In this document: one piece after another, positions 36,534-43,906 of the stretch
How the letters are laid out: each line of letters begins with the position of its first letter
Numbering within the stretch: position 1 is the stretch's first letter
DNA from: Lactimicrobium massiliense
Lineage (GTDB): Bacteria > Bacillota_I > Bacilli_A > Erysipelotrichales > Erysipelotrichaceae
Assembly (NCBI RefSeq): GCF_900343155.1
Contig: NZ_OUNG01000001.1
Coordinates: forward strand, 62,001-126,000
Direction of reading: 5' to 3'
Length of the DNA stretch: 64,000 nucleotides
Made by a program: the position numbers and the translations under genes
Notes under the pieces: generated by a model
What the model saw: only the letters and a program-made list of their open reading frames with translations
Told to the model about the DNA's origin: nothing
Database searches by the model: none

Positions 36534-37736
36534 TTAAGGCACAGGATGAAGCATGTTTCTGACAAATGAAATAAAGTGCAGGGATCCTGCTGCGATCACA
36601 AAGCCATTGTCTTTTCTTTGTTCTTTGGCATATGCAATTGCTTTAACAGGATCCGCGATCAGGATAGCGCCTGGTATACAAAGATCCTGCAGGGAATCTG
36701 CTCTGGCATCCTGAAATGATGTGATGATGACTTCATCGCATACCTTTTTCAGCATCAATGCCATTTCGTGTCCCGGCTTATCCCGCAAAGCACTGAATAC
36801 AGCCGTCTTGTGTCCGGGCATTTCCGCAAGCGTCCTGCACAAAGCTTCCATACCTTCTTTGTTATGTGCCCCATCTACAATGACACATGGATGTTTGCAA
36901 ATCATTTCAAAGCGTCCCGGCCATCTGGTCTGTTCAATGGCCTGATGAATGGCGGGTGTATGGATATTGATGCCAAGCAGAAAAGCTGCCTGTAATGCCA
37001 GTGCGGCATTGGCTTTCTGGTAGTGGGCAGGCATAGACAGATGGTATATGTCATGATCTAAGGAAAATGCCTGTGGGCCCCGGTCATACCATGGTCCTGC
37101 ATATGTCAAAGCACAGTGCTGCCGGTATGCCCATGAGGATATGACGGATCTGGCATGAGGATCGTGTGTGCCGCATAAACCATGGCCGTATGGCTTGAGA
37201 ATGCCGGCTTTGGCAAAGGCAATCTGTGACAGCCTGGATCCCAGGATCTGCATGTGATCATAGCTGATGGTTGTGATGATGGCAAGTGAGGGCACCGGGA
37301 TCACATTCGTGCTGTCATCCCGGCCGCCGATGCCGGCTTCAATGATGGCAATATCGACGCCTTCTGTTGCAAACCAGTGCATGGCAATCAGAAAATCAAT
37401 TTCAAACATGCCAAGATCATATTTCAATATGACTGGCAGCAGACTGTTCAGCAGATTGACAAAGGCATCATGGGGAATCCATGTGCTGTTGATGCGGATG
37501 CGGTCATTGTGGCAGACAAGATGGGGAGAAGTAAACATGCCTGTTTTGATTCCATTTGCCATCAGGATTTCCTGCAGAAAGGCACAGGTGGAACCCTTGC
37601 CATTGGTGCCGGCCACATGAATACACCGGATCCGGTTCTGGACATCACCTGTTTCATGCAGGGCATTGCGCAGCGGCTGCAGGCCATGGTGCCTGCTTTT
37701 TCTTTCCATTACCCAGTTTTCATCATATACTGCCAT
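36534..37736 (-). CDS. folC: folylpolyglutamate synthase
   Basis: A 400-residue Mur-ligase-fold enzyme. The ATP loop CIHVAGTNGKGSTCAF, the folate/Mg region SPHLVCHNDRIRIN and IEAGIGGRDDSTN are present, as is the C-terminal VIVDGAHNKEG. It adds glutamates to tetrahydrofolate (and may act on dihydropteroate as FolC). Somewhat shorter than many FolC proteins (about 420-440). AAAGGAG precedes the ATG. It is divergent from the riboswitch-controlled folT across 212 bases, placing folate uptake and retention side by side. Confidence 0.93.
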   Translation of the reverse strand: MAVYDENWVMERKSRHHGLQPLRNALHETGDVQNRIRCIHVAGTNGKGSTCAFLQEILMANGIKTGMFTSPHLVCHNDRIRINSTWIPHDAFVNLLNSLLPVILKYDLGMFEIDFLIAMHWFATEGVDIAIIEAGIGGRDDSTNVIPVPSLAIITTISYDHMQILGSRLSQIAFAKAGILKPYGHGLCGTHDPHARSVISSWAYRQHCALTYAGPWYDRGPQAFSLDHDIYHLSMPAHYQKANAALALQAAFLLGINIHTPAIHQAIEQTRWPGRFEMICKHPCVIVDGAHNKEGMEALCRTLAEMPGHKTAVFSALRDKPGHEMALMLKKVCDEVIITSFQDARADSLQDLCIPGAILIADPVKAIAYAKEQRKDNGFVIAAGSLHFISFVRNMLHPVP

Positions 37737-37779
37737 GATTCTTCTCCTTTCGTGTCCATGGTATCACATTGCTTTTTTC

Positions 37780-37808
37780 TTGCCTGATCATTGTGTATGC
37801 GTTACAGT
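37780..37808 (+). promoter_or_regulatory. promoter of the THF riboswitch/folT transcript
   Basis: TTGCCT (37780-37785), 17 bases, TACAGT (37803-37808). The riboswitch sequence follows within about ten bases. Confidence 0.55.
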
Positions 37809-37811
37809 ATG

Positions 37812-37946
37812 CCCGTCAACAGTCCGCGTCAAGTGCTGTGTACCGGGAAGTACATGGACGAAAAGAACCAAATTCTTGCGGTGAGCTGTATGATTCCCAA
37901 AACGTGAATATGACCTCCTTCACGGGTTGGTGAAAGGAGGTTTTTT
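37812..37946 (+). promoter_or_regulatory. THF riboswitch with dual expression platform
   Basis: The aptamer (about 37812-37900) keeps the THF-riboswitch landmarks: CCGCGTCAAGTG, then GTACATGGACG and TTGCGGTGAGCTGTATG. Downstream, CGTGAA (37903-37908) can pair with TTCACG (37919-37924). Alternatively ACCTCCTTCAC (37913-37923) pairs with GTGAAAGGAGGT (37930-37941), followed by T; that stem contains the folT ribosome binding site AAAGGAGG, so it could both terminate and sequester. Confidence 0.85.
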
Positions 37947-37948
37947 AT

Positions 37949-38533
37949 ATGAAAAAAGAAATGTGGAAGTCATCTGCAGAAAAGCTGAAATCGGTGCGCT
38001 GGCTGGCTGTCATGGCCATCTTTCTTGCCCTGCGCATTGTTGTTTCCCGCTTTTCCATTCCGGTCGGCGTCAACCTGTATTTCTCGTTTGACTTTCTGAT
38101 CAATGCGATCTGCGGCATGGTGCTGGGACCAACAGCAGGCATTGTCTTTGCGGTAGTGGAGGACATCATGTCCTATATGCTGTTTCCAGATGGCTATGGC
38201 TTCTTTGCCGGCTATACCCTGACCGCAGCACTTGGCATTCTGTGCTATGCAGTATGCATGTATGATCAGAAACAGTCCGTGCTCAAGATTGCCATTGCCA
38301 AAGCGGTTTCTTCCTTTGGCATCAATGTCATGCTGGGATCCTACTGGACATATGTTCTGACCGGCGGCAGTAAGGCATATCTGTACTATGCCGGCAAGAG
38401 TCTGTTCAAGAATGCCGTATTGTATCCTTTCCAGGTACTGGCCATTGTCCTGCTTGTGAATCTGCTGATTCCCTATCTTTCCCGCCATCATTTTATCAAG
38501 GCACAGAAATCACCGATGTCATTCATCGCCTGA
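37949..38533 (+). CDS. folT: ECF folate transporter S component
   Basis: A 194-residue six-helix S component. The family pattern VNLYFSFDFLINAICGMVLG and the later GYTLTAALGIL are characteristic of FolT. It binds folate and joins an ECF module (EcfA-EcfA'-EcfT) encoded elsewhere. AAAGGAGG lies eight bases before the ATG, inside the riboswitch expression platform. Control by a THF riboswitch and divergence from folC support the folate assignment. Confidence 0.92.
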   Translation: MKKEMWKSSAEKLKSVRWLAVMAIFLALRIVVSRFSIPVGVNLYFSFDFLINAICGMVLGPTAGIVFAVVEDIMSYMLFPDGYGFFAGYTLTAALGILCYAVCMYDQKQSVLKIAIAKAVSSFGINVMLGSYWTYVLTGGSKAYLYYAGKSLFKNAVLYPFQVLAIVLLVNLLIPYLSRHHFIKAQKSPMSFIA

Positions 38534-38576
38534 TGTATTTTTGCGCTTGCGCTGAACAGGTGCTCATCTGCAGGAG

Positions 38577-38588
38577 TATAATAGCCGT
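38577..38588 (+). promoter_or_regulatory. -10 box directly before the YggS gene
   Basis: TATAAT (38577-38582) lies six bases from the ATG at 38589; TGAACA 18 bases upstream is a possible -35. The AGGAG that could act as ribosome binding site is upstream of the -10, so it would only serve transcripts coming from folT. The promoter itself would give a leaderless message. Confidence 0.5.
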
Positions 38589-39236
38589 ATGATTCAGGCA
38601 CATTATGAAAAAGTGAAGAAAGCCTGTGGTGAACAGGCACGGCTGTGTGTGGTGAGTAAGAAACGCTCCAAAGAAGAAATTATGTCCTATTACGATGCTG
38701 GTGAGCGGATCTTTGGTGAAAACCACGCCCAGGAGCTGCTTGGCAAGATTGACCTGCCTGCCGATATCCAGTGGCAGTTTATCGGTCATCTGCAGCGCAA
38801 CAAAGTCAAAAGTATCGTTCCGTATGTTTCCTGCATCCAGTCTCTGGATTCTCTGGAACTGGCAAAGGAAATTGACAAACAGTGTGCAAAGCTGAACAAG
38901 ACGATGGATGTGCTGTGTGAGTTTCACATGGCAGATGAAGATGAGAACAAGTCTGGTCATGATCCGGCTGATGCGGATGCCTTTGTCAGATCATGCATGC
39001 AGTTTGCGCATCTGAATGTGTGCGGCATCATGGCTATGGGACCGCATACGAATGATACAGAACGAATCCGGGATGTGTTTATGAAAACACATGCTTTGTA
39101 TGTGCATCTGCAGAGTCTGTATGGTGCCAGCCAGATTCATACCCTTTCCATGGGTATGAGCAGTGATTATGAAATAGCACTCGCCTGTGGATCAAATATG
39201 GTCCGGGTGGGAACATATCTGTTTAAGGAGGACTGA
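38589..39236 (+). CDS. YggS/PLPBP pyridoxal-phosphate homeostasis protein
   Basis: A 215-residue PLP-binding protein of the alanine-racemase N-terminal fold, with no racemase C-domain. The PLP lysine is in LCVVSKKRS; FGENHAQEL, FIGHLQRNK and SMGMSSDYEIA are the other family motifs, ending VRVGTYLF. It controls free PLP levels and amino-acid balance. It is two bases from the PLP-dependent aminotransferase that follows, an apt neighbour. Confidence 0.92.
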   Translation: MIQAHYEKVKKACGEQARLCVVSKKRSKEEIMSYYDAGERIFGENHAQELLGKIDLPADIQWQFIGHLQRNKVKSIVPYVSCIQSLDSLELAKEIDKQCAKLNKTMDVLCEFHMADEDENKSGHDPADADAFVRSCMQFAHLNVCGIMAMGPHTNDTERIRDVFMKTHALYVHLQSLYGASQIHTLSMGMSSDYEIALACGSNMVRVGTYLFKED

Positions 39237-39238
39237 AT

Positions 39239-40474
39239 ATGTCATTTGTCAGAAAAAGTGCTGATTTAACCCCGATTGTCGATACGGTCTTTGCCGTGAT
39301 TGCCAAAGCGAAGAAAGATGCTGCGGTCAATGGTGATGCCGTTGTGAATGCGACCATTGGTTCTCTGTATGATGAAGACAATCATCTGGTTGCTTACGAT
39401 ACTGTCTTCAACCACTATGATGCAATTGACCACCGCGTCAAGGCTTCTTATGCAGCAAGCTTTACTGGCAATCCGGATTACCGGGATCAGGTGTATCAGT
39501 GGGTGACGTATGGCCAGAAGCTCGATCTTGCCCATACCGTGATTGCCACACCGGGTGGATCTGGTGCTGTTTCCATTGGCTTTACAACCTTCCTGGATGA
39601 GGGTGAAACGGTCATTCTGCCAGAGATTGCCTGGGGTTCTTATGCATTGATGGCACATGAAAACAATCTGAATTACATCACATACAAGAATTTTGATGGT
39701 GACAGCTTCAATCTGGAAAGCCTGAAGGAATGTGTCAGCACAGTCAAGGCAAAGCAGGACAGAGTTGTGATTGTGCTCAATGATCCCTGCCAGAATCCGA
39801 CCGGCTATTGTCTGAAAGAACAGGAATGGAAGGATCTTGTCAGCTATCTGAACGAAGCTTCCAAAGACTGCGATATCATTCTGATCAATGATATTGCCTA
39901 CATTGACTATTCCTACCGTTCCATGGAAGAAGCCAGACATTATATGTCCTATTTCAATGATCTGTCTGACAATGTCATGGTGGAAATCTGCTTCTCCTGC
40001 TCCAAGACATTGACCTCCTATGGTCTGCGCTGCGGTGCTGCCATTGTGCTTGCCAAAAAGAAAGAGGATGTCCGGGATGCGGAGATCATCATGGAAAAGA
40101 AGGCACGTGCAACCTGGTCCAATATTCCAAATGCGGCCATGGCAAACTTTGTCTGGACAGTGACGGAGAACCGGGAAGCATTCCTGAAAGAAAAGCAGAA
40201 GTATATTGATCTGATGCGGCAGCGTTCTTCCCTGTTTATCAAGGAGGCTAAGGATGCAGCACTGGACTGCTATCCATATGATGAAGGATTCTTTGTGACT
40301 CTGCGTATTCCTGACAATGCGTATCGCAATCGTCTGCACCAGGCACTGATGGACAATCATATTTATACGGTCAGTGTCAATCATGGCATCCGGATTGCGA
40401 TCTGTTCCCTGCCTCTTGCCAAGGTGCATGGTCTTGCCGCAAAGATCAAGGATATCGCTGAAAAGACAAAATAA
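39239..40474 (+). CDS. class I/II PLP-dependent aminotransferase
   Basis: A 411-residue fold-type I aminotransferase. Visible are PGGSGAVS (cofactor phosphate loop), DPCQNPTGY, and the PLP lysine in CFSCSKTLTSYGLRCG. The N-terminal half includes an insertion ahead of the phosphate loop, common in aromatic-type aminotransferases. The substrate may be an aromatic or branched amino acid; not decided by sequence. AAGGAGGACTG precedes the ATG. It lies between yggS and a phospholipase-like gene on one strand, so co-transcription is likely. Confidence 0.87.
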   Translation: MSFVRKSADLTPIVDTVFAVIAKAKKDAAVNGDAVVNATIGSLYDEDNHLVAYDTVFNHYDAIDHRVKASYAASFTGNPDYRDQVYQWVTYGQKLDLAHTVIATPGGSGAVSIGFTTFLDEGETVILPEIAWGSYALMAHENNLNYITYKNFDGDSFNLESLKECVSTVKAKQDRVVIVLNDPCQNPTGYCLKEQEWKDLVSYLNEASKDCDIILINDIAYIDYSYRSMEEARHYMSYFNDLSDNVMVEICFSCSKTLTSYGLRCGAAIVLAKKKEDVRDAEIIMEKKARATWSNIPNAAMANFVWTVTENREAFLKEKQKYIDLMRQRSSLFIKEAKDAALDCYPYDEGFFVTLRIPDNAYRNRLHQALMDNHIYTVSVNHGIRIAICSLPLAKVHGLAAKIKDIAEKTK

Positions 40475-40493
40475 CTGAAGGAAGGTTTGAATC

Positions 40494-41357
40494 ATGCCAG
40501 CAGCAACAACGCATGTAGAATTTGCCAAAGATGTATATCGTTTCCTGCCGGAAGCACAGCAGAAGGAAATTACGGATCTGCCCATGTTTTATATGGGATC
40601 CCAGGGACCGGATATGCTGTTCTTTTCACACTTTTCGATCCTTCCCGGCACGCTTGCTCCAATTGGCAGCCGCATGCATGAGGAAAAGATCCGGGAAGTA
40701 CTAGCTTTCCTGGAAGACTATGCCCACCGGGATCCTGCCCTGCGGTCCTACTTTGATGGGTATCTCTGCCATTATGCGCTGGATCAGAATGAACATCCTT
40801 TGATCAATGCCTATGCGCATCATGAAAGTGTGCGTACAGGCCGTACCGAGAGTGAAATACATTTCCGCATTGAAGGTGAATTTGATGTCTATATTCTGGG
40901 ACAGCGAGGCAGAAGCTGGAAAGACTATGATGTTTACAAGTATCTTCAGCTTTCAGCGGAAGATACAGAAAAACTTGCCCTGATGTATCAGGCCATGATC
41001 AAGAATGTATTTGGCATTGATCTGACTGTGAAGCAGCTGATGGATGATATCCGTGATGTGCACCGGATGACCCGCTATCTCAAGCCGTCAAAGTTCAAGT
41101 ATCATCTGGCATCCTATGTGGAATCTTTGATCAAGGCGCCAAAGATGGTCAGCGGCATGATGCTTTCTGATGATAAGAAGCCAACCGCACTGAATGAAGC
41201 ACATGAAGTCTGGCATCCTGTCTATGCACCTGCAGAAAGTCATACAGAATCTTTTCTGGATCTATATGAGAAGGCAGAAAGAGATGCTGTGAAGTGGATC
41301 ATCCATCATACAAAAGATGATTTCTGCCGGGACTTTGTCGGTGCGCCAATCAAATAA
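40494..41357 (+). CDS. zinc-dependent phospholipase C-like protein
   Basis: A 287-residue all-helical protein of the Zn-PLC/S1-P1 nuclease fold: TTHVEFAKDV (N-terminal His and metal site), GSQGPDMLFF, YLCHYALDQNEHPLIN and HHESVRTGR give the pattern of His and Asp ligands. No signal peptide is seen, so it is probably cytoplasmic; this group is widespread in Bacillota with unknown substrates. GAAGGAAGG precedes the ATG. It ends the yggS unit before a terminator. Confidence 0.85.
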   Translation: MPAATTHVEFAKDVYRFLPEAQQKEITDLPMFYMGSQGPDMLFFSHFSILPGTLAPIGSRMHEEKIREVLAFLEDYAHRDPALRSYFDGYLCHYALDQNEHPLINAYAHHESVRTGRTESEIHFRIEGEFDVYILGQRGRSWKDYDVYKYLQLSAEDTEKLALMYQAMIKNVFGIDLTVKQLMDDIRDVHRMTRYLKPSKFKYHLASYVESLIKAPKMVSGMMLSDDKKPTALNEAHEVWHPVYAPAESHTESFLDLYEKAERDAVKWIIHHTKDDFCRDFVGAPIK

Positions 41358-41368
41358 GTTGATGAGAT

Positions 41369-41402
41369 ATGACTGTGGATCTTGCCGCAGTCATTTTCTT
41401 TT
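41369..41402 (+). terminator. terminator after the phospholipase-like gene
   Basis: ATGACTG (41369-41375) pairs with CAGTCAT (41388-41394), with T-rich sequence to 41402. Confidence 0.75.
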
Positions 41403-41452
41403 CGCCTGTCAAAATACATGTGCAGGATAACATTTTCAATCCTTAGCCTAAG

Positions 41453-41629
41453 TTAAAATTCCTGAAGATTCAGTGTATCAAGCGACCAGAATAATCCTAT
41501 CACAGCAAGAAAAAAAACAACGAATAATATGATCAAAAGCATGGCCTTTTTCTTTTTCCCTTCTGAAAGATTTTCGTCTGCTTTAAAGATGATGAAAAAG
41601 CTGATAAAATTCAAAATCTGTTCTACCAT
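41453..41629 (-). CDS. 58-residue basic membrane protein (putative partner of the secreted peptide)
   Basis: An open frame of 58 residues starting with the ATG at 41629 that shares the A of the preceding gene's stop (TGATG), so translation is coupled. The N-terminus is hydrophobic (EQILNFISFFIIF), then an acidic-to-basic turn (ADENLSEGKKKK) and a strong membrane helix (about residues 30-49), ending DTLNLQEF. Size, basic cluster and position suggest an immunity or membrane-anchoring protein for the peptide encoded upstream; this is inference. I know of no named family. Confidence 0.5.
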   Translation of the reverse strand: MVEQILNFISFFIIFKADENLSEGKKKKAMLLIILFVVFFLAVIGLFWSLDTLNLQEF

Positions 41630-41934
41630 CAGAGGCTCCAGACACCAGTTTTGGCATATCGGTAAATCGCATTCGCCAGTTTTATTGGCGATACGCCAGG
41701 TACACAGGCAGCTCTATTAACGTAATGAACAACGACATGATATATTTGTGGATAGTATGTAAGAACCCAGATCAGTGCAGTGGCAACTACTGCACTCATT
41801 GCCACTTCGGATTCTTCAACTTCTGTGATGGGAGTATCCTGTTGTGGCAGTTCTTTCGCTTCAATCTTTGTGGTGCATAGAGAAAAGATCATTGCTAAGG
41901 CAAGCAGACTTGGAATTACCTTTTTAAGAATCAT
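41629..41934 (-). CDS. small secreted peptide precursor (101 aa)
   Basis: A 101-residue protein with a signal peptide: basic start, hydrophobic core IPSLLALAMIFSLC and a possible cleavage site after KIEA (residue 26). An acidic linker (QQDTPITEVEESE) leads to a hydrophobic stretch (residues 45-70, AVVATALIWVL then QIYHVVVHYV) and a basic tail ending YAKTGVWSL, with one cysteine at 77. This layout could be a bacteriocin-like or signalling precursor; no family is recognised. AAGGAGGAAG precedes the ATG, and a promoter-like TTGCAA/TATATG lies at 41986-42015. The region is AT-rich relative to neighbours. Confidence 0.55.
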   Translation of the reverse strand: MILKKVIPSLLALAMIFSLCTTKIEAKELPQQDTPITEVEESEVAMSAVVATALIWVLTYYPQIYHVVVHYVNRAACVPGVSPIKLANAIYRYAKTGVWSL

Positions 41935-41985
41935 TTCTTCCTCCTTCTGATAAAAAGAATTTCAGGTCAAATAAAATGATCAGAT

Positions 41986-42015
41986 CATATATATTCCTGT
42001 TTGATCAATTGCAAT
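41986..42015 (-). promoter_or_regulatory. possible promoter of the small peptide cassette
   Basis: On the minus strand TTGCAA (42010-42015), 18 bases, TATATG (41986-41991). The start codon at 41934 is about 50 bases further. It is the only promoter-like pair in the region. Confidence 0.4.
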
Positions 42016-42060
42016 CTTCCTGATGATGATTCCTTTCTATCCTATTGGCTAAATTGTAAA

Positions 42061-42099
42061 TTATTAATATTTAAAAAGAAGGCTTCTATATTAATAATG
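42061..42099. repeat. perfect AT-rich inverted repeat upstream of the peptide cassette
   Basis: ATTATTAATAT (42061-42071) and ATATTAATAAT (42089-42099) are an 11-bp perfect inverted repeat, with a smaller AGAAG/CTTCT pair between them. It lies about 130 bases before the peptide gene. It could be a regulator site or simply an AT-rich cruciform. Nothing else identifiable is seen in 41935-42313. Confidence 0.55.
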
Positions 42100-42313
42100 C
42101 TTCCTATATAATTATCCTTTTGTGTTATGCAGTTACTTTTTTCTTAGAAGTTCCATATCAGCCAATGGGGAAGATCTGCAGGCCGCTGTATACACCGGTC
42201 ATGATTCTGATTCAGATGATTGTGCCCTTAGCCGTGTTTCTCTGGTTCAAGAACCATATCGCTCTGCCATCCATCCCCATCAGATTCTCTGGCATGGGTA
42301 ATTATGATGCCAC

Positions 42314-42348
42314 AAAAAAAGCTGTGAAGGAATATTGTTCTTCACAGC
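42314..42348 (-). terminator. terminator of the pyrophosphatase-like gene
   Basis: On the minus strand GCTGTGAAG (42340-42348) pairs with CTTCACAGC (42321-42329), followed by seven T (42314-42320). Confidence 0.85.
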
Positions 42349-42364
42349 CTGTTATCTGCTCTGC

Positions 42365-42757
42365 TTAATTATCTGAGATGCCCCAGGAAGGAATCACATT
42401 GGACCGGCGAATCAGAACTGTCTTCTGGAAATCGGTCTGGTTCAGGAAGCGGAGCACGGCCATGACTTCCTCTTCCGTGCATCCAATCAGCATCTTGACA
42501 TCCAGTTCCTTGGTCAGAATGTCAGCAGCGACTACAAGCGCTGTGATCTGGCTGCGGTCACCGCTGCCGGCATAGACGGAGACACCTTCCTCAGTTGTAC
42601 TTTTCGTATCCCCCAGATGTCCATAGTCTGTTGGATAAACAAGATTGCGGAAAGTATCATGTGCTTCCCCTTTTTTCTTTGTCAATGCTAATTTTCCTGA
42701 CAAAAAGAGTGTATCTACTTTCTGCCAGAAGAAAGCATTATTTTCATAATCTGCCAT
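42365..42757 (-). CDS. inorganic pyrophosphatase-like protein, active-site residues altered
   Basis: A 130-residue protein resembling small family I pyrophosphatase-like proteins of Bacillota: LVYPTDYGHLGDT, then TTEEGVSVYAGSGD and KMLIGCTEEEVMAVLRFLN. In true family I enzymes the segment after the DxT loop contains D-x-x-D-V; here it reads EEGVSVYAGS, so acidic metal ligands seem absent. It may be a non-catalytic or differently acting relative. GAGGTAGCAGTA precedes the ATG. A promoter lies at 42782-42809 and a terminator closes the gene, so it is monocistronic. Confidence 0.6.
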   Translation of the reverse strand: MADYENNAFFWQKVDTLFLSGKLALTKKKGEAHDTFRNLVYPTDYGHLGDTKSTTEEGVSVYAGSGDRSQITALVVAADILTKELDVKMLIGCTEEEVMAVLRFLNQTDFQKTVLIRRSNVIPSWGISDN

Positions 42758-42781
42758 TACTGCTACCTCACATATATGTTA

Positions 42782-42809
42782 ATTATACTAATTTCTTTCA
42801 CGGTGTAAA
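42782..42809 (-). promoter_or_regulatory. promoter of the pyrophosphatase-like gene
   Basis: On the minus strand TTTACA (42804-42809), 16 bases, TATAAT (42782-42787). ATTAG and TTAAC flank the -10 with five bases between, a loose match to the operator seen at feo. Confidence 0.6.
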
Positions 42810-42817
42810 CACATTCA

Positions 42818-43906
42818 TTATTTTTGAAAACTTTTCAATTGTTTGTGCATTCTCTGCTGGCGTTTTACTCTGTTCAGATGACGTTCAAAACTGCCATTAT
42901 TCAGCAGTTCGGCAACGGTAAGCTGGTCAAAGGTAGAGACATTGCAGGACAGATCTGCAATCTCTGCAAGCAGCTGCTCTTTTCTTTCCGCGGGCAGAAT
43001 CATATATGAAATCCTGAAAGATGGTGCGATGGTACGCGTAAAGCTGTTGAGATAGATCACGCTTCTTTCTGGTTCCAGGGCAAACAGTGTTTTCTGGATG
43101 GGAGAAGATGCGCCGAATTCACTGGCATAATCATCTTCGATCAGAATGCCGTGACGCTGACGAGCCCATTGCAGATATTCCTGGCGTTTGCCGGCATCGG
43201 CACTGACACCAGTTGGATAGGAAGAAACCGGCGTGACATGCAGGATGCGGGCATGGGTGCGCTGCAGTTCACTGGACTTGATGCCATTGGGGCCCATTTG
43301 CAGTCTGTCTATCTGTACGCCTTCATTTTCATAAATACGTCTGATTCTGGCATAGCTGGGATCCTCGATGCCATAGATATCGTTTCTGGAAAGCATCTGA
43401 ACGATCAGCGAATAGGCAGATTCACTGCCGGCGGCAATGATGATCTGATCAGGTGCTGCATGCATATCACGGCTGCGGGACAGGTAAGCCGCAATGGCCT
43501 GGCGCAGTACCAGGCAGCCGCAGCCTTCACTGCGCTCCATGATTTCTTCCTGATATTCACTGAGCACATGGCGCATCGTGGAGGCAAGCTGGGGATACGG
43601 AAACAGCTTTGTATAGTCTGCCCGCTTTCTCTCCAGTACAGGTTCTGTGATCGTTCTGGGTGTGGCAAACAGGTCTCCGGATTGATAAACCACTTCATAG
43701 CCGCGTCTTTGTCTGGCTGTGATATAGCCTTCTTCATCCAGCAGCCGCATGGCATGCTCGATCGTAATCAAAGAGACACCATACTGGCTGGCACAGGTTC
43801 TTTTGGATGGCAGAAAACGATGCAATGGATAGGCACCATTGATGATCTTGTCTCGCAGATCCTGGTAAACTGCCAGATACGATGCATCTTTTTTCTTAGA
43901 GTTCAT
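42818..43906 (-). CDS. MocR-like regulator, PLP lysine replaced and C-terminus short
   Basis: About 362 residues. An N-terminal GntR winged helix (YQDLRDKIINGAYPLHRFLP) is joined to an aminotransferase-like domain with AAGSESAYS and LIEDDYASEF. In MocR proteins the Schiff-base lysine follows in a motif like FSKxLAP; here the sequence is NSFTRTIAPSFRI, arginine in place of lysine, read directly in the DNA. The protein also ends near residue 360, about 80 residues short of the usual aminotransferase C-domain. It may bind DNA without PLP, or be a decaying gene; the frame is otherwise intact. The ATG at 43906 overlaps the exonuclease gene by 11 bases. Confidence 0.75.
   Translation of the reverse strand: MNSKKKDASYLAVYQDLRDKIINGAYPLHRFLPSKRTCASQYGVSLITIEHAMRLLDEEGYITARQRRGYEVVYQSGDLFATPRTITEPVLERKRADYTKLFPYPQLASTMRHVLSEYQEEIMERSEGCGCLVLRQAIAAYLSRSRDMHAAPDQIIIAAGSESAYSLIVQMLSRNDIYGIEDPSYARIRRIYENEGVQIDRLQMGPNGIKSSELQRTHARILHVTPVSSYPTGVSADAGKRQEYLQWARQRHGILIEDDYASEFGASSPIQKTLFALEPERSVIYLNSFTRTIAPSFRISYMILPAERKEQLLAEIADLSCNVSTFDQLTVAELLNNGSFERHLNRVKRQQRMHKQLKSFQK

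Noticed and set aside
39266-40585. A 439-codon minus-strand frame opposite the aminotransferase
   Set aside because: It covers the intact aminotransferase with its PLP motif and has no supporting signals.
42061-42099. Inverted repeat read as a rho-independent terminator
   Set aside because: The arms are AT-only and no T-run follows; a regulatory or structural palindrome is more likely.
42120-42368. An open plus-strand frame with a hydrophobic segment (RPLYTPVMILIQMIVPLAVF)
   Set aside because: It starts at a TTG without a ribosome binding site, and its 3' half lies over the terminator of the opposite-strand pyrophosphatase-like gene. It might be a remnant of a permease, but nothing supports expression.
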